NCBI GenBank assembly: GCA_020631735.1
Contig: CM036179.1
Span: 28,759,063-28,823,062, forward strand
Source: Saccharum officinarum
Lineage: Eukaryota; Streptophyta; Magnoliopsida; Poales; Poaceae
Direction: 5' to 3'
DNA length: 64,000 nucleotides
Part shown: positions 47,770-61,560 of the stretch, piece by piece
Layout of the letters: the number at the start of each line of letters is the position of its first letter
Numbering within the stretch: the first letter of the stretch is position 1
The notes under the pieces: model-generated
What the model was told of the DNA's origin: nothing
What the model saw: the letters and a program-made list of their open reading frames with translations, nothing else
Database searches by the model: none
Program-made: the position numbers and the translations under genes

Positions 47770-48790
47770 TGTCGGGTATCGATAATAGGCATACCCAACC
47801 AAGGGCATTAATAGCATGTCAGCTGTTAAGTTGCCCGAGGCTTAGGGCCAGTTTCCGCCTCGCCCGAGCCCCTATGACGTCATCAAAAGCGCCCGACCCT
47901 TGCACACCGTCGGGAACAATCTCCGCCTCGCCCGACCCCTGCAACGTAAGCACAAGAGCGCTCAGGCCCCCTTGGCATACTTTTGCCTCACCCGAGGGAC
48001 GCATAGGGCCCTCTGGCAAGGATGGGAGTCGCGGGGCCCCCACCATGGCACCTATTCCCACTGATGGGATAAACACGACCATGCGCAGTGGACGGGAGCA
48101 TGGGAGCCGCGCTGTGACCAAACATGACTCCGGTCATTCCACCACCACGACGTCCATACCTCTATAGCAATGGAGGTAACGGCAACTATACCACCTAACT
48201 CCCTCTCTATGCAAATCTGGGCGCACGCGCCGCCCATCTCCAACAGTACAGAAGCACACAGGACGAAGCATGGCCATGACACGTTGCACCAGCGAAAGGA
48301 GAGGCCAAAAGCTCAACGCCCATCATGTCTCTGCACTACAAGGTAAAATGCTCATGCCAGATAAGAAGGAAGACGACCGCACTCGAGGCCACCATTTTGT
48401 TTTTCTCTTCGTCTTTTCCCCATTTTGCTTTTTTACCACAAATGTAACCCGAGCCCTCCCCTTGGGAACTATAAAAGGGGAGGCAGAGGCCACATCTGGG
48501 GGGACCCCGATCAAATAGACCCCTGTTCGAGAACACACCTCACTGATCAAAAACTCAAACTCATACGCCACCAAAGAGACTTGGGATCCGCTCTCTCTCG
48601 AAAGTTTGTAACCCCTACTACGAGCACTCTAGTGCAAGGCAACACGAGCAGCAACAGAGTCCGCTGGATGTAGGGAAATCTTTGCCTAAACCAGTATAAA
48701 CCCTTGTGTATGCATTGCACACCATCCGGGCCTAGATGTGCAGATATAAATTCACTCGTCTTAGTGTCTAGGGCGTTCTAGACACCGAAA
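47770..48790 (+). mobile_element. 3' LTR of Tat-type Ty3/gypsy element
   Basis: Begins TGTCGGGTATCGATAATAGG and carries CTATAAAAGGGG, a TATA box, near 48469, followed by CCTCACTGATCAAAAACTC and further transcribed sequence. This proves plus orientation and therefore that the genes at 43390-47338 are antisense. The right end (GTTCTAGACACCGA near 48787) lacks a clean CA terminus, perhaps because the next repeat inserted there. The 5' LTR is not in the window or is not recognisable. Confidence 0.75.
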
Positions 48791-48794
48791 TCTA

Positions 48795-50130
48795 TGCACC
48801 AAAAAATATACCTAGAAAACCAATCTACTCTACTAATGCATCGTCCTATTTAACACTTGGTCTACCCCATATAACCTTTGACACACCTAGCACTTGGACA
48901 CCCGGTGCGAGCCATTTGATTCGATCCTGACGCACCTACCAGGAGCCATCCAATTTAGAGCCTGAATGATTCGATCCCGACCAACCATCCGCAATGTAAC
49001 GATTAGATTTAGAGCGATATGAGCGAGAGCACCCTCCCACGCCCATCGCGGCGGCCCGTTCCCCCGTGCGCACCCCCTATCCCCCATCGCGCTCCATTCC
49101 CCACGGCGCCCTTATCCCTATTCCCCACCGCACCCCGTTACCCCCACCGCACCCCGTTCCCCACTGCACCCCCTATCCCAAGAGCACGAAACACTTTCAA
49201 GTGCAACATCGCAGAAAACATAGTGCAACACTGATATAAATACGACAACATCACAAAACTATGTAGTGCAACAACAAAAAAAATATACTGCAACATAGGA
49301 AATTATGTAATACAACATTGAAAAATTTGTACTGCAATATCTGAAACAGTAGTACTACAACGTCGCAAAAATCAACCATGAAACTTGGAAATGGAAACAT
49401 CTCAAAAATCACCTTTTAGTGTTGTAACATTTGGAAAAGGTAATTTCAACAATTAAGATATTGCAACAATCCCAACATTAGAACTCCCTTTTTACAACAC
49501 ATGAAATCACCTATTGCAATAAGAAAATCATCTGCTGCAACATCCAAAAATTCCCCCTGCAACACGGAGAAACAGAAAAAATAAAAAGGCGTACAAAACA
49601 GCAAGGGGATGGGCTCGAGGTGTAGATTGTTCTAGCCCCAGGCCCATCCCCTTTGAGCTCACTGGAGGAAGGAGAGAATAGCACCTTAGAGGTCATCGGA
49701 ACCCTAGCCAATGTCGTGTCCCTCAAATCCAAAGGAGGAGGGCTCGGATCCAGAGGAGAAACGACCTACCTTATCGGTGTCGCCGCCGTCGTCCTCATCT
49801 CTGATGGGGGGGAAGCGGGAGCCGGCTCACTGGGGATGTGGGGTAGCAGGTCACAGAGGGGGAGAGTAGGAGGGAGCACCGGTGGGCAGTTGGGGCGTGG
49901 TGTCCGTCATGGCGGTCGAGCGGGCGCAGTAATAGAATGGGAACGCGAGCACTATGGGAGTGCAACTCGGGGAAAGGATAAGGAAGAGCGAGGGAGGTGG
50001 GTGAGTTGGTTCAGCGCGGGTCAGGTGTGTCCGTCCCCATCTAGATGCCCGCTATATATCAATTCCGTATAACCTCCTTTGCTGAGATAGCCCCCCTCTA
50101 CGCACCCAAAAAAATGTACCTAGAAAACTA
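48795..50130. mobile_element. MULE-like repeat with CAACA-rich tandem array
   Basis: The middle (49195-49570) is a degenerate array of short units such as TGCAACATTGAAAAAT. It is flanked by a GC-rich run of CCCCRTTCCCCAC repeats (49030-49180) and a GC-rich right side (49600-50040). The stretch GCACCAAAAAATATACCTAGAAAAC near 48798 recurs in the same orientation near 50103. The overall layout resembles 17156-18340. No transposase, and no proven ends. Confidence 0.4.
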
Positions 50131-52434
50131 ACAACATAGAAATCAATCATCCAGATTGCTTCTAATTCTTCTCTCCTTATTCAAATCTGATGATCAAGAT
50201 TGCGTGTATGGTACTCCTCAGCCCCCTGCCATCTCCTGCATGCAAGGAAACCCATCCGCACATAGGAAAACCCATCTACCCCTGCCCGCGACATCCGCGT
50301 TCGACACGTCTAGCATCACCCCCGCCCCCAATCCCCGCTCACGCTCACGATCTCCAGGACCGCCGCCACACGACCACGCCTCTGTCCCCAAGATCTTCGC
50401 GCTTTGCTCCTCCTTCCTGCAGGGCACACTGGCCAGCCACGCATAGCACATTGCATGCCAGCCGAAACACGTGCATGCGTGCACTTTTTTCCAAAAATAA
50501 AGGCGTCCACAAATCAGATTCAATCAAGTAGATAGAAATCAAAATCAATCGACCTCAATCACAGGCAACCAAAAACAATTGCGCCAACAAATCAAATAAA
50601 AAAGGAATTGCCGCGGGCCTTCCATTTGACGCCATCACATATATAGCAAGCAAGGACGCCCATCTTGGTTAACGAATTGATGTTCATTGGAGATGTAGAC
50701 TCGAGTTCTTCCTTGATGGTCTTTGTCTTCTAGCGGCATGGTCAAGAGTTGTTCATTTAATGATACGCCATCCGTCTTGATGATCAAGGAAGGAGTTTCA
50801 TTAATATTTGTATGCAGGCTTCATCTCTAATGGCTTAGGAACATCATCTTGCAACCATAGTCATGGTCTTTCAAGGCTTGGTCGGTAGTCAACCCTTGAT
50901 TGGTGATTGGTTGACACAAGGATGCATGCTATCATGACATCCTTGTCCTCGCCGCTGACGTGCAAGATGGTGTCTTCAAGAACAATGAGAGCAGGTCTTT
51001 GGTTGGCTAAAATGAGGTGAGTTGTGCCCTGCTCCTCATCGGCATCCTAGCTTGAGTTTTGGGCTCAATGCTATGATGTCTTCAAGGTTGCTCATAGCTT
51101 GTCACCTTGTTCATCCACTTCTTTTGAGTGAGTTCAAGATATTGATCCTTCTTGTGGCACTCTTCTCTCCTTCTTTGTTCTATCACTGAAGTGGTGGTTT
51201 GGCAGGTTCATGACAAACCATGAACAGGCACATCGTAGATTCTTTCCTACAAAATGTTAGTGGACACATACCCAAAGGATTGCAACAATTCAAACTATGG
51301 GCTATTATCCACTATCTATTTGAATTTCTTCTATGCTAACAAAGAGATGGTTTTTGAGTTACTTTAGCATAGGATTTATTTATCATATTTTCTAACAACT
51401 TTTTATGGCACTTTAACATGGTTCAAGGCAAAGGTAACTTGCAACAAAAGACAATGTGAATGATATTTGATACTTACAATTCTTCCTTGGACGATGAATG
51501 AGTTGTGTCTTTTGTGCGAAGTTGTTGGAGTTCATCATATGCCTCGGTTCATCTCCGAAGTGAGTTCATCTTTTGACTTACCCGAATTGAATTTGTAAGT
51601 TTTTTGCAGGGGTTAGTCCAATAAAATAACCATTGTCTACACTAGCAATTTTCAGTTCAATAACCAAACTAGACTCCATGTCTTAATTGGGTTAAGGAAG
51701 GCTATTTAACCTAAGCACCACGCTTAATTTAAAAAGCCTTTGAAAGCATGTCAACAGTACTTCCAAACCAAAGCATACTATGGTAGATAAAGGTAGCATG
51801 AAAGCACTATAGAGATTTACTCAATTAGAGATGAAAGAGTGTGATCATTATGAGGATTTTTTTATAAAGATGCAGGCAACATGGATGTATGCAAGAAACT
51901 AAACATGCGGTAGATTTGATATGAGAAAACATAAACTAAATGGAGTGGATGCATGGATTATAGAAAGTAAACATGCAGTGAGATGCAACAATTAAAAAGA
52001 CAACTACCCATTAATTTTAAAGTCCATGAGCAAGACTATCTCACCTTTATTGATCATACTTACCATGACTCACAAGATGGTTGTGAGTGGTGCAGCTTCT
52101 AATTTTGTCACTTGAGATGTGAGTTGAGTTCTTGTAATGACAACCTTTTCTCCAATCTACACATGGTTACAATAATATATATGTATACACAAACCTGTGA
52201 GATGGCAGAGTTCTAGTGTTGTTGAATGTTGAATGTTGAGGCACCCTGGGCTCTTCAATGTCTTGTGGAAGCTTGTCGGAAGGTCGAAACGACATCTTTT
52301 GTCCTGTCTATTCCACACTCAACAGAACAAGGGTAATCCTACTAAAGCTAGTGATACACTAACTTAGTAGACATCAAGATCATTATCAAAATCTTTACGC
52401 CAATTGCTTCTCCGGCAACGGTGCCAAAAATGCT
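50131..52434 (-). mobile_element. Athila-type internal sequence, minus orientation, truncated
   Basis: The right edge carries the primer-binding site TGGCACCGTTGCCGGA on the minus strand (52411-52426), adjacent to the LTR at 52435. Leftward there are only short minus-strand frames and no recognisable gag or pol. The left limit and the partner LTR were not found, so only the 52300-52434 part is firmly assigned. Confidence 0.5.
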
Positions 52435-53776
52435 TGTTGGTATAAATTAAGTGCAACTAAAATATAAAGGATTCTGCAAGCGCATAGAATATACCATTAT
52501 AGCATTTTACTGGGAGTATTCCAGGTATCTTTATTTATATTTTACCACAGGGAAGCAAGGGTTAAAGAATCCAATAATTTACCATCATGTATCTACTAAC
52601 TTAGTAAACCAACTAGACTATAGCAGGGGTAAATGATAAATGATAGGATTTATGCAATATGACACACATGAGATATATCACTAAAGATGCGCAACTAGTT
52701 AACTTGGGAGGTCAACGGGTGAGGTAGATTCCTATGATAATTTTACACATGGTAAAGGTATACCTAACTATGCTAAGACTTACCATACTCTTGTGCACTT
52801 CGGGACGCCACTAGACAGGAGAAAGTACCACAAAGGATACCTCTACTAACGTGACTATGGTCCTACAATTTAAGAACCTGCTCAATTCGATATGGACGGG
52901 GCTGTCACCTCCTGTAACTACCATAAAACCAGGGAACAAGGTGTACTCATAGGCACCAGAGCATCGTGTAAACACCACGCTTACATGAGGCTCGGCTACT
53001 TAGCCCAACCGGTAAAGCCTAGACTAAGCGCTCTATGAACTAGCACACAAAAGCAATGATAAACTCAACTAGAAAGATATATTCAAAGTAAGCATATGCA
53101 TATAAATAAGAGAATAAGTATAAGTCTTACAAAATGTTGAAGTGAAGATACAAGGCTTTACCAAGCCTCCATGACTAGATCTGGAACCTTGAGCAAGATC
53201 CCAACTCGACCCTCTCTCCCAAGATACTAATCTACTACATTGGAGAAGTTAGACCTAATCCCCTAGAGAGGTCATTCTTTCATGGGACACCTCTCACCTG
53301 ATCCTGGCTGGGAAATAATGAATTATGGTTTAAGGGATGCCTCCTCTAGGGGCTCGGGGCCCTGCTCATATAGTCCTCTAGGAAGCACCACAACCCCCGG
53401 ATTAAACCAACCTTGATCTATGATTATTATTCATCCTCAAAGGTGGTGAAGGCAGAATCCACAAGCTCGCACCTGATTGGCCAAGCCAATGGGGCGGGCG
53501 CCCCACTTCCAGGCCTATTTTGCCTCCCGTTTGTTTCTAGAGTCTTCCCGTACCTTCCATATTCCAGAAAAGTTATGCGTAGCCCCTTTGTCTTTATGTA
53601 AACCTGACATGTGGGCCTTCCTTGGTTCTTTTCAGCTGACACCCTGCAGAAATAGACATTCACCAAAACTTGTGGAATTATGTCAGTAGACCCCCTATAT
53701 CTAAGTGGTAAATATGTTTTAGGTTCTTTTTCATGTTTCGTTGATGGTTAAAATTGACACTTATCTACCGTCAACA
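52435..53776 (-). mobile_element. Athila-type LTR, minus orientation, copy B (full length)
   Basis: 1342 bp. The minus strand begins TGTTGACGGTAGATAAG and ends TTTATACCAACA. It shares the GGAATACTCCC and TAAAATATAAATAA stretch near its end with the Athila LTRs at 22040 and 41339. It contains the roughly 508 bp missing from the copy at 10096-10927. Confidence 0.85.
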
Positions 53777-54235
53777 ATATGCAATTTTATAATATCAGTG
53801 TCAGATGCCATTTTTTATATATATGTAATGACCCTTATAGATATATATACATGTGTGAGGATATGTGAGTTGCATGTGAGATCGTTGTGTATCGTTAGTT
53901 GATCGGCACTTGTTCTACATCCATATTGATTTGCATATGTAATATTATAATATCAGTGTTAGATACCATTTTTTACATATATGTAATGACCCACTAGATA
54001 TACATATGTGAGGATATTTGAGTTGCTGGAGAGATCTCTGCATATGACATCATCGTCAGCATGCTTCCAGTCCTCGTCTTGTTATAGATCAACTATTTTT
54101 TCGGCATTGTCTTTGATTGGCGCTTCTTTTATATCCATACTGATTTGCATATGCAATATTATAATATCAGTATTAGATGTTATTTTTGTATATATGTATG
54201 TGGTGAGCATATGTGAGTTGTGGGAGAGATCATTG
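53777..54235 (-). repeat. Exon-like repeat array, copy B
   Basis: The same three-unit arm as 10928-11386, including TTATAATATCAGTGTTAGAT cores. Its mirror arm is not seen because the copy runs into the assembly gap. Confidence 0.65.
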
Positions 54236-57200
54236 CTGTCACAAAACTGTCCAAATTATAAGAGCACAAGTATAAAAATAATCACCGAAGTGATCAAATT
54301 CTCACACTTGAGCCCATATAACTCCGGTAGTCCAATGAAATCACGAGGGATTTCAAACCAACCAACATACAAGCCAAGATCGTAGTGATTCAACATAACA
54401 AGTCACATGTTATATCCATTTCACAAGTAATCCAATATACATCGGAGTTCAACATAGTTATTACAACTTAAGTTGAAAAGTAGCGGAAGCAAAGTAATTT
54501 GAAACTAACATTACTCTGATTTCAAATACATGCCAGTACCAAGGTCGACTTCCAACAAAAGCATTATAGAGAAGATAACTTAGAAGGATCATGCCCATGA
54601 TCACACTCCGCCACAAAGGCAGGAGCCAACCAATTCTTGCAGTCGCCATGATACATCACAACCTGCAACAAGTGGGGATAAAACCCTGAGTATGACAAGG
54701 TACTCAGCTAGGCTTACCCGTCAGAAACCAAAAATAAAGTGACACCAAGGATCATGCAAGGCTGATATAAAGTGGGCTGGCTTGACAACATTTGGCATAA
54801 AAGCTTAATATGGATAAGTAATCATTAATGCTTAAGCATCAAGTTAATTATCATTAACCTGTCATCTATATTAGCACCTGTACTAGGGCACTCACTTTAT
54901 TAGGAGCAAACAATATTAACCATAGCAGGTATAAATTGAGGCAACATTTCCATCGTCATCCAATTAACCATTCGTTCAATTTAATGGAATCTACGTTGCC
55001 GCTGCTCAAGTCAAGTGCTCACTAACCGGGAGCGATGACGATTCGAATCGAGTTCCTATCCAGCTGGAGGGGTATTTCTAACACTCACCGCGCAGGCCCC
55101 TGCCAGGGTCGCACAAGCCACCTTTCGTACAATTTAGGAGTCGCGGGTTCGACTGATGCCGCATCCCCAAGGGCAATACTCTGTCAGGTGATAGGGACTC
55201 TAACCCCCCTTGCCTCACGCCAATGTCCCCAAGCACATCCTTACTACCTCCAAGATGCGACCTACCATTCGATTCCCCGCCTGAACTGTATTACTTGGCT
55301 TCGCGGTCGGAACGACTTATCCGGCCAACTAAGTGTTAGACTGCATTCAACATGACTCAAGGACATACAACGAATCGGTCCTTAAACGACTCAGACGGGA
55401 TAGATCTACACCCAAGACCTCCATGCCTTGTTGCTTCACTATCGTCATCCCGCCCGATCTCATTTCATTTTATTAACACATGGTTCCTTTCCACAATAGC
55501 AAATATAGCCAATTGTGTCATATATGAATATCCCTACATAGCAAATATAGCCATTGTGTCATATATGAATATCCCTACATCTCGCAGGTGACAGGAAATC
55601 ACCTGACTTCTACCGCTTAAAGCAGGGCTAAGCATCTACTCGACCCTGGTCTATGTAGGATTCAGGATTCATATATCTGGACAAGGAATGATATAATGCA
55701 GCAAGGGTTTCCAACCAACTCCTATCACTTAATGCAACAATACTTATAACATATATAGAATTAATTGCTTTGAAGGTAGGAGACTTATAATGCTCCGGGG
55801 CTTGCCTAGGATCCGACTCATGTTAGAGTTTGTCAGATGAAACCCGCTTAGCGAGCATTCCTCACTCTATCACTTGTCCGGTCCTTCTATCTTCGGGATG
55901 GATCCACCAACTCTATCTTCGGGTTTGGCTCCACATCAGGTCCTTCATGTGCTTTAGCTAGCGTACCTAAATGAGGTGCAATAATGCATATGCATGAATA
56001 TATAGAAGTGCAATAAATAAAGTAATCAAGCAAGCATACCAAAGTTCTCATAAACACCTAGAGCTAATTAACTTAATCCCCATTAAGGCATAACATAGAA
56101 GATTGCAAGCACATCAGTCAAGACATAAGCCTCATAAGATCATAGGGTACTAACCCAAGTACCAAGTAGTGATACCAACATACTTATGTAACTCAAACTA
56201 TGCTTAACAGAAAAGTTCAGATTTGCAATCAGCATGAACAGTCCAGAAATAACATCATTCCAGAGCTACATAATTCCAAATGACATGTAAGAGGATAATC
56301 TGGAAATCTTATGAAATTATCTATAATTCATTTAATATCACCTAAGCCTGATTCCCAAGTTTACTAGGTCAAAAGATGAAACTACAGACTCTGGTCTGCT
56401 CCAAACAGAGAGCAACCAAATCTGGAACCTAACTTTAAACATCTATAACTCAAAAACTACTTTACCAAATGTTACCAAATTTTACCACAAGCTAGATACA
56501 TGAATTATATACAACTTTGCTATAGACAAGATGCTCAGAAAACACCATTAACATGGGGTAATTTACATTGCCCCCAGAACTGTCTAGAAACCAATAATTG
56601 CAAGAAATAATTATTAACATATGTTGCAAACATATAATTGTGCAAAACCAACTTTACCAACACTTCACAAATGACTAATGAACACCAGAAAACATAATGT
56701 CCATTGCTAATAAATTTTTAATTCATTTTTCTTAATTTATTTTGATAATTAAGTGGAATTATGAACACCTATCAAAATTGCACAATAAATTCTACCAAAA
56801 TTACAGTGGACTAACTATGCCCCCAATAGTCTACTATCCAAACTTAAAGCCATTTGGACAAGTATATAACCTCTATGAAAATACAAATAGCTATTGCAAT
56901 AAATCATGTGAGAGTAAGTTAAACCTAAAACCCAATATTTTCTGTGAACACATGGCCATAGTATGAATCAACATCATAGAGCAACATCATAATAAGGTAA
57001 TGGAACAACATTTTCTATTTTATCATTTATATATTATTTATAAGCTATTTATCAAGCCGTAAACAAGTTAAATCAATAACTTGATCATATAGTAAGCAAT
57101 GACCACAAATTTATACCACAGTATATTCATAGCATGATACGACTACCATAAAATTTCACATTATTTGGAGCAACACAACTCAAGATATAAAAATGACAAG

Positions 57201-58686
57201 CAATATAATGTAGATTTCCTTATTTATCAAGGTCAAATCAAAACCTTAAGAAAACAGTGAACAACTAGTGTGTTTAATATTTTTCCTAGCAAGTACATGT
57301 CATCATAAAATTATCAAAATAAGAATCACTATTTTTGGAGTTCTAAAACTCAAGATATGGCTCTGGTCAAGTTTATAAGCATTTTTGGGGTATTTTTCAA
57401 GATTAAATAAAAACACCAGAAAACTTCTACAAACATCTAATATATTATGACTCCACTGCATAGATCTTTTCTCAAGGTTTCCAAAAAGTTCAGTTTTGCT
57501 ATTTTTGGAATTACCTAGCATGAGATATGGAATTTTTGAAGATTTAACATGAAATCTGAAATTCAAAATCAAATAAACCAAAAACCTACTTAAATGCTAA
57601 ATCCTCCCGAACCGGTACCACTTTTTCCACCGTTGCGCTGACATGCGGGACCCGTTGTACACTCGGGCCCACTCGTCATTCCTAGAGAGAGACAGAGAGA
57701 GGCAGGAGGCCTTCTTCCTCTTCAATTCGCTGGGAACAGAGGAGGCGGCCGGACTTGCGGCTCCGGCCGGCAGGGGCGGCGCCGGCGGCGAGCGCGGGGT
57801 CGTGGTGATTCCCTGGTCTGTGCGCATCAAGGGAGGTGGTAGCTCCCCAAAGACCCCTTATGGCGCCCTGGCCCACGAGCCGCGCGGCAAGGGACGACGA
57901 CGGCAGGCGGTAGCGGTGCTCCGGTGACGAGCGACTTGAGGCGAGGAGCGCGGGAGGTGCAGCGTGAGGTGGAAGGTGGTGGTTCATTCGGGCGGAGGGA
58001 GGCCAGAGGCCAAGAATGGCGGTGGCGGCTCAGAGCTCGGCCATGGCGGCCAAGGCGACCCGGCTCAAGGCAGTGGCACTCCGGCTGCGAGCAAGCGTCC
58101 AAGGCGTGCGCACGGAGGGAGAAGGGGTTGGCGAAGATGTTGGCGCACGCAGCTGCGGCCGTGGCAGCTTGACGCGTCGGGAACGGCAGCGGCGGCGCGA
58201 GCTCACTCGGTGGCTGCCATGGCGGCGTTCGCCGAGCGGGAGAGAGAGCGTGGGGCAGGGAACGAGACGGAGTGGAGGGAATGGAGAGGGCACTCTGCAC
58301 CCAACTCGAGCGAGCGCAGGGCACGCGGCAGCTCGACCCAGCCATGGTGGGGGCGTGGTGCGGGCATGAGCGCCACGTCCGGAACGCGCGTCGCCCGGAG
58401 GCCTTCTACCGAACACGTGGTGGATGACGGTCTAGTTGACGTGGGATGCATTTTGGGCCAGATACGGGCTGAATTGGACCTTGGGCCCAAAATAAAAGTT
58501 AAAGCCCATACAAAGGTCTACAATTCTATTTAGGATGTAAAGTCATTAGAGCCACGGATTAGTGGATAATGAGGCTCCAACCAGCATTGTCAATGCATTG
58601 TCAAAAATTGACGAACCTTAAAAAATGTTGGGGCAAAATGGATTCCAACAAGTGCATCTTCTTGCATGCTCTTCTCCATAATATAG
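54236..58686 (-). mobile_element. Long LTR-like block (LARD-type), copy B, cut by gap
   Basis: Co-linear with 11387-14995 at high identity with small indels, including a local duplication of a segment of about 46 bp near 55500-55575. Beyond 57878 it continues into GC-rich sequence (57880-58440) absent from copy A, then TTGGGCCAGATACGG-like sequence up to the gap. Frames of up to 189 aa in the GC-rich part overlap on both strands and have no recognised domain. Confidence 0.55.
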
Positions 58687-58786
58687 NNNNNNNNNNNNNN
58701 NNNNNNNNNNNNNNNNNNNNNNNNNNNNNNNNNNNNNNNNNNNNNNNNNNNNNNNNNNNNNNNNNNNNNNNNNNNNNNNNNNNNNN
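58687..58786. other. Assembly gap (100 N)
   Basis: Exactly 100 N. The right flank starts inside the CACTA element at a point matching about 4291; the left flank is the end of the copy B long LTR-like block. Confidence 0.99.
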
Positions 58787-61359
58787 AAACCAGCAAGGGG
58801 CCTCAGGCTGACTAACAGCCATGATGATCTTGTCCTCCCAACCATAGGATTAGAAGATCAGATGGTTTCAGTAATGACCATATCCTAAAAATATACAGAG
58901 TAGTGCTACATTATTAGGAGTAATGACCATATGGAATACAGAACAGAAGCAATGCTACATTATTAGGAAATAGTAGAGAGGTATTGCACAAATAATATGC
59001 CTACAATGAAGAAATCAAACAATAGTTCAGTAGAAACAAATCAATGTACATATGCAGATTTTGAAAAAGCATCGAACCCAAACACAGCTGATCTCATCGA
59101 CAGGTGAGGCCAGGCAGCAACTGCCGCTACCAGTGACCCAACGAAAAGGAAGAATTAGGCCACCAATTCAGAAAAAATGCACAGGTTACACTTTAGCAAC
59201 TTTGAAAGATGTGATTCTTCATCCGCCACCAGATCTAGCATGCCAAATGATGGAACTATATAAGTCAATTATAGAAAACTCGCTTGGTACTAAAGATCCA
59301 TTGAACCAGATTTAGGTATGTACACAATTTTTGAAGTGAGTGGAACCATAATTACCTTAGTGAAGGTGACAGGATGAAATTTGCAGCACTTTACAGCTCA
59401 TTGAGCCAGCCAGCGAATGAAGGCAGCTCTGTCCAACTCCAAGACATTGCGAAGCAGAGCAGAATATGACTGACAATATATATACACCCGTGATTAGATC
59501 AGATCGGAATACAAATAATTCAAGAAAGAATAATCACTAACAACGTTGTTATATTTGTGAGCTGATTAAACAAATCATTGTTGCTCATATCCCTGCAGAA
59601 CACTAAAGAACAATTAAGGCCAGAAAATAACATGTTCTCTGTAAACATCCGAGCATTGGCATTTAAGAGAGCATGTGAGATATAAATTACAGCTAAACTA
59701 GTACGGTTAGCTAGTTCATGTTATAGCCCAAGGTGTCCTTAAGCCGCATCCCAGATAACTGAATACAACATATCTGAATTCCAGTATCTCTTTTGTGCAA
59801 TTAGCCAAATTTAGTGGCATGTAGACAGCTCTGTATCTGAACCCAAAATTCATGATTCACTAAGAAAAATTTCTATAGAGTTGTGGACAGCACACCTACC
59901 CAAATTTCATGAAACATTCATATGTAGGAACCTGATTTTTCAGAATTCATCTGCAGTCGCGATGGACTGACTTGAACTTGAAAGGTATAGCAATCACAAC
60001 CTAATATCATTGTGCTAATATCCTGCTCAACTCAGATCTAGCACTGTGACTTCTCATACAAATCACATGCACATCAAACGAAACACAACGTACAAAAAAA
60101 TTTATCAGATACAGGTGCAATTCTTTTGTATGCAAAGTTACCACTAAAATTAAGGCAAGAGTGGAACTGTCCCTACCATAAGGGGAGAATTAGTCCAATG
60201 AGCAGCTACGTTACTACCGAGTACGAATTACTAGAAGAGCAAGTTTTGCTAAAAAACTAGAAGAGCAAGCCATAGTACCTTTCCTCACTGCATAACCGAT
60301 TGGGTATCGTATCGTGATGGGTAAGACACCGCGGCCCGTGCGAGGTGTTGCGCACACGCTGCCGAAGGGTTGCACCGCCGAAGAGGCCGCGACCTGCCCA
60401 CCGCGCCGCCACCACCATCGTGGATGTGCGGATCTAGGTCGTGCTCATCGGATCCTGCCTCCACCATCGACGAATCCCACGAGGAGGGCCAGCGCACCAC
60501 CCACCGGATCTCACACCGAAAGGGAAGGGAGCAGTGCGGCAAGGGAGAGGCACGGTCACACGGGGAGGGGCAACGGGAGCAGCCGATGACCATCTGACGG
60601 GGAGATGAAGGCGACCATCCGAGCGGCACGGCTGACGTCCTGGGGCGGGCGGCGCGGGCAGCCGCTGGGGCGAGCAGCCGCCAGGGCCGGGGCCGGGGGC
60701 GGGCCGGTGGGGGTGACCGGCCGGCCGACGGAGGTGGGCGGAGGGGATGGGACGGGGACGGCGGCGGCGGGAGGCGGGCGGTCGCGTGCGTGGAGGCGGT
60801 GTGGCGGGCAGCGATAGAGTGAGATAGAGAGGAAATGAGTTTGGTCTGTGCGGACTTAGGCCCGTTTGGTTTGGAGGAGTTAAAGTTTAACTCCCATCAT
60901 ATCAATGTTCCCTCAAATACATGGAATACTAAATGTAGATTAATTGCATGCATATCGACACAAATTAAGAGTAATTTACGAGACGAATCTATTAAGCCTA
61001 ATTAGTCCAAGATTAGAAACTTTTTGTTAAATAAGACAAAACTGCTACAGTGTTTGTTAAACTTTAACATCCAAACCAAACGGGGCCTTAGGGTTTACAT
61101 CACTCTTGGGCCAAAATTTTCGCGGGAGTGGGCCAGAAACGTCCAGCCAACGCAATGGATGATTTGACTCGACTACTCAGATACAGCGACCGATCATCCA
61201 ACGCAAAATCAAAAAATTTATAGCAACAGACCATTCCTCGCCGTATTCAATTTTAGCAACTGACGGTCCTTCACAAACATTTACCGACTCACCGTTCAAC
61301 ACTAATTATCAACTTTTAGCAACTGCAGTGAGTTGTTATTTAAGGGTTGTGGTGTAGTG
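58787..61359. mobile_element. CACTA element, right part, second copy
   Basis: Co-linear with 4291-7658, ending in the same GGTTGTGGTGTAGTG terminus, followed by TTA. It lacks 849 bp (equivalent to 4498-5346). At 59135-59148 it contains GACCCAACGAAAAG, which is absent at the equivalent place in copy A but present inside the missing segment (5017-5030). Confidence 0.9.
60859..61087. mobile_element. Harbinger-type MITE nested in CACTA, copy B
   Basis: 229 bp, with ends GGCCCGTTTGG and CCAAACGGGGCC and TTA on both sides. It is more complete than 7190-7398. Confidence 0.82.
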
Positions 61360-61560
61360 TTATATACACCATAAAAAATAAATTTAAACATATGACTGTA
61401 CAATAGAAAGAATGGGAGATACAACTAATACACATACATATCGTACAACACAAGCAACTCCATTATTCATGCATTTTCACCAGCTATACATCTTTAACTC
61501 AAACTCCTGTAACTAATGAGTCACCGGAAATAATAATCCTGGATGACAGAGCTCTCATCA

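Noticed and set aside
57964..58533. 189-aa frame and overlapping frames in the GC-rich end of copy B
   Set aside because: Several frames overlap on both strands with biased A, R, G and S content; no domain found. It is likely retroelement noncoding sequence.
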